DNA of 64,000 nucleotides from Pholis gunnellus (taxonomy: Eukaryota > Chordata > Actinopteri > Perciformes > Pholidae): contig OU342809.1 of assembly GCA_910591455.2 (NCBI GenBank), positions 8,491,968 to 8,555,967 on the forward strand, given 5' to 3'. Both the position numbers and the translations under genes were made by a program. A model generated the notes under the pieces. That model saw only the letters and a list, made by a program, of their open reading frames with translations. It was not told the origin of the DNA and made no database searches. Every line of letters starts with the position of its first letter. Within the stretch, counting starts at the first letter, position 1. Below, in pieces: positions 61,032 to 64,000 of this stretch.

Positions 61032-62333
61032 GTCTGCAGTTTATGGTTCCTTTGGAGCAGAAAAAAAGGTTTATTAACTCTTTTTTATCGCATTGCATGT
61101 ATTTTTGACACTACTCCACATAGTTTTACAGATTACACAGATGGTCATTATGAGCATTTATCAAAGTCTCAGTCGTGTTTTCTACAGTTAATGTGATTGA
61201 GTAATCCAACTAGTTCACAGTTTAATACATTTAATTCGACTAATTGTCCTCAGGGGCTGTCAGATACATTTTAGTGTATCTGCAGGACAAGTTAATTCTT
61301 TCTATTGTTATAAAAGAGCTGACAAGGAGCCTGTTGCTCGGCTATATTTAGCCACATTGCCACCATGCTTTGCTGCTCCCAGCAGCTGCTGTGGCCTTGA
61401 TGGGGCCAGAGAAAGTTTTGGCAGCCAAGAGACTAACAACATCAGACCTGTGGAGATAAACCAGTTCTCAATCCCAATCCTTTAGGATCCACAGCTCATT
61501 TTTGATTTTACTCTTGAATTTGGATATATCTATCGTCCAAGCATGAAGTGAGCCATCTCCTCCACTCTCTCTCAATTTCTTTGACCTTCTCCTTGTGGCA
61601 TTAGCTTTAAAACTGCAATACTTCCTATTTTTAATGAGTTGAACAATAGCATTATATATAAATAAATAGAAGTAGGTGTTAAAGAAGGATGAAAGCATGT
61701 CAATGCATCTGACACAACACAGTGATATATCCAATTTAAATTAAGCCAGTCTGACAGGGTGCGAAAGTCCAGATAAATAAGCCAAGCAGCAGACAATTAA
61801 AAGAAGCCTCCAGCCTTGCCCCTCCACCCAGGAGATTGCCACTTCATAAGAGCGAGCCATCATCACTTATCACAACAGCTTTTTCGTCCACAACGACGGG
61901 TCAAGCCTGCCTTTACCAGCGGCCAAAACTTTGGCAGGCAGTACAAGCCTCAAGTTACGAGGATCAAAAGATCTTCACAAAGCTTGAGATGTCATAAAAG
62001 CGAAAGCTGTAAAGCTGTGTCCGAAAAGTTACTTTAAGGCCTGGACAAAAGTGGCGACATAGCAGGGATTCCCTCACATAAATACCAGCCACTTTAGATG
62101 TGTCGGGAGTATGCTGATATGCAGTCTTCATCACTTTCTAAATGAAAGCCGGACTCGACTTTACCCAAACGTGGCTGTAAATGGCTGTAGACTCACAGCA
62201 GGGCAAGAAGTTAATCTTGCAATGTCAGGTTAAAAAGCCCCCTGTAATGTCTGTAATAAATCTGATTAACTTTTATATTCTTGTGATAAATAGCAACGGT
62301 TGATCACTTGATATGGAACTTACCTTGGAAGAT

Positions 62334-62446
62334 GAGAATCAGAGAGGGCAGCGACAGGACCGAGTCAGGAAAAGAAAAAGCACTTCATGATTATTAGCGA
62401 AAGATTTATGTTTTCAAAGTCTCATGTGAATGGCTCGCTAAAATAG
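62334..62446 (-). promoter_or_regulatory. Promoter of troponin I copy D
   Basis: Minus strand: shared box GGCTCGCTAAAATAG (plus reading) ending at 62446, a TATA-like ACATAAATC at 62403-62411, and a leader exon ending at 62334 with a GTAAGT donor. The intron to the ATG exon is about 1.3 kb. Confidence 0.55.
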
Positions 62447-64000
62447 ACCCCCTGTCCACCTGACAATTGTTGCATCACAGGGCAACCCTTTTTGATTTGC
62501 CCTCAACCCGTGACCTATTTATCGCATGCTATAACATCGCACAAGGGCACAACTCACACGTCCCTCGCCTAACTGACAGCTGACACTCTGGAGATATCAG
62601 GCGCACTGAGCGTGTTTTTTTTTTTTTAATTTGTGTCATGGGGTGTTCTGGCAAAGACTTAACATCATAGACCAATTGTTTTAAAGGTTCCAAGCTTTAA
62701 AAACATGATAGGTTGAAGTTTATTCAGTTGAACTTGAAGCTTTATTCACAGGTTTCATGTTACAGCTAGAAGTCTACAGCCACGTGTATCATGTGAGGCT
62801 GTGCTGCACAGTGGTGCTTTGAGCTAAATGCTAAAATCAGTGTGCTAACAAGCTAATGTTAAGCATGTATTTATGTTTACCATGTTCACTATCTTAGTTT
62901 ACTGTGTTGGTACGCTAACATTAACCAATATAGCATTAAACACACAAAGTGCAGGTGAGGCTGAAAGACGGCTGAACACAATTTGGTAAATTCTATCACG
63001 CATATGGGGTATCATCTTTTTTAGTTTTTTTTTTATTAAAAATACTTTTGGAGACAATTTGAGACAAGCAAGTTTGCAAACCGGAATGTTATGTACCAGT
63101 TATGGATGCTTCATAGGAGGAGTTTTAAAGGAGAAGTTAGAACTGTCAAAAAACATTCTTCTATCTGATCACAACAACATTATAGTGTGTCTGCCGCTTG
63201 TAAATGCTAAATCAGCTGAACACATCACAACCAACTCGGCTGTACTGAATAAAAGTTATATTTGGATCAAGGTGCTATCATGGCGACTGAATCACAAAGG
63301 CCGTGACACAACTCTCACACAGAGCAGAGATCAAATGCAACCGCTGCAGTCTATTCTGGTCAGACGTGGTGACGCTGAGACAAAGCAAGAGGAATTATCA
63401 CGTGGCCACGGTCACATTTTGTCACGTAGAATGCATCCCAATAAACAAACAATGAATAGCTGAAGGTTTGGTGGTCATACTGGGCCTTCATGTGTTGGAC
63501 CGAGATGTTCTGGTATCTGTATATTTATTTTTGTGAGGTCAGGCTGGATATTAAAATGTGGTTTAAGAGGTGCCCTGGTGGCCTCTATAGTTTAAGACCT
63601 TTGTTGCATTGTCTCTTTGCCCCTTCATTTCCTGTTTATGAGTTTTAAAGTGTTTAAACAAGAATTTAACCTTTTGTAAATTTGGTGACTGCTACCACCT
63701 AGTGACTGTTTTATGGTTTGACATATTGGTTTGCAGTTGACCTCAATCTACCGTGTACATACACACTGCAATGAGTAAAAACATAACTTGTATTTTTCTC
63801 ACAATCACATATTTCTGTGTAAGGTTGAGAGAGAAATATTTTCAGCATTAGCAACGTTCCCCATGCAAATGGAAACTGCAAAACCACATTGGATAAGAGT
63901 GTTCTTCCTGTGTATTCAGATGTCAGCACCTGATAACACACACCAGCACACTGGTTGATCACACTGAGCCTTTCTCTGTGTGAACCATCTCTCGAGATGG
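62447..64000. other. Sequence upstream of the troponin I cluster
   Basis: No exon or RNA gene is recognised to the window edge. It includes a poly-T run near 62620 and AT-rich sequence. An open frame at 63059-63463 lacks recognisable domains and is treated as chance. Confidence 0.4.

Noticed and set aside
63059..63463. 134-codon open frame upstream of the troponin I cluster
   Set aside because: No domain, no clear start context and no splice partners; chance is more likely.

Overview
The window is animal nuclear DNA from a ray-finned (teleost) fish. Genes have many short exons with GT/AG introns. Proteins are clear vertebrate orthologues, introns are compact, and dispersed repeats typical of teleost genomes are frequent, as are CA and AT microsatellites. 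Coding models were built by joining exons by eye; every complete model stays in frame across all its junctions.

Layout. Plus strand: dnajb9 (299-1192), an ER co-chaperone, then dnm1l (3002-12798), the mitochondrial and peroxisomal fission dynamin, about 18 exons plus one in-frame cassette exon. All remaining genes lie on the minus strand. From left to right they are a troponin T of cardiac (tnnt2-like) type (13640-16431, promoter near 18.15 kb), caldesmon cald1 (19449-32599, probable TATA promoter near 41.95 kb), bisphosphoglycerate mutase bpgm (44192-45409), and four tandem troponin I genes: A 47188-49078, B 50809-53046, C 56624-58424, D 59881-61031.

How the genes fit together. From 13.6 to 62.4 kb, every gene except bpgm encodes a regulator of the actin thin filament: TnI, the actin- and tropomyosin-binding protein caldesmon, and TnT. 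In mammals TNNI2 and TNNT3 flank LSP1, a caldesmon-family gene, and CALD1 sits beside BPGM without troponins. The window therefore looks like a TnI-caldesmon-TnT block whose troponins were lost from the mammalian CALD1-BPGM locus. The four TnI genes share the same seven-coding-exon plan, including an 11-nt ATG exon and a 4- or 7-nt micro-exon, and a promoter box around ACTAAAATAG, usually with a TATA-like box. Copy D is strongly diverged in the inhibitory and switch region.

Intergenic and intronic space is mostly repeat-derived: a hAT-like MITE in dnm1l, a CAGTGGTGGAA-type family across the troponin T and cald1 region, other teleost dispersed repeats, microsatellites, a perfect 28-bp inverted repeat and a pair of 57-bp direct repeats. 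I see no rRNA, tRNA, CRISPR or prokaryotic feature.
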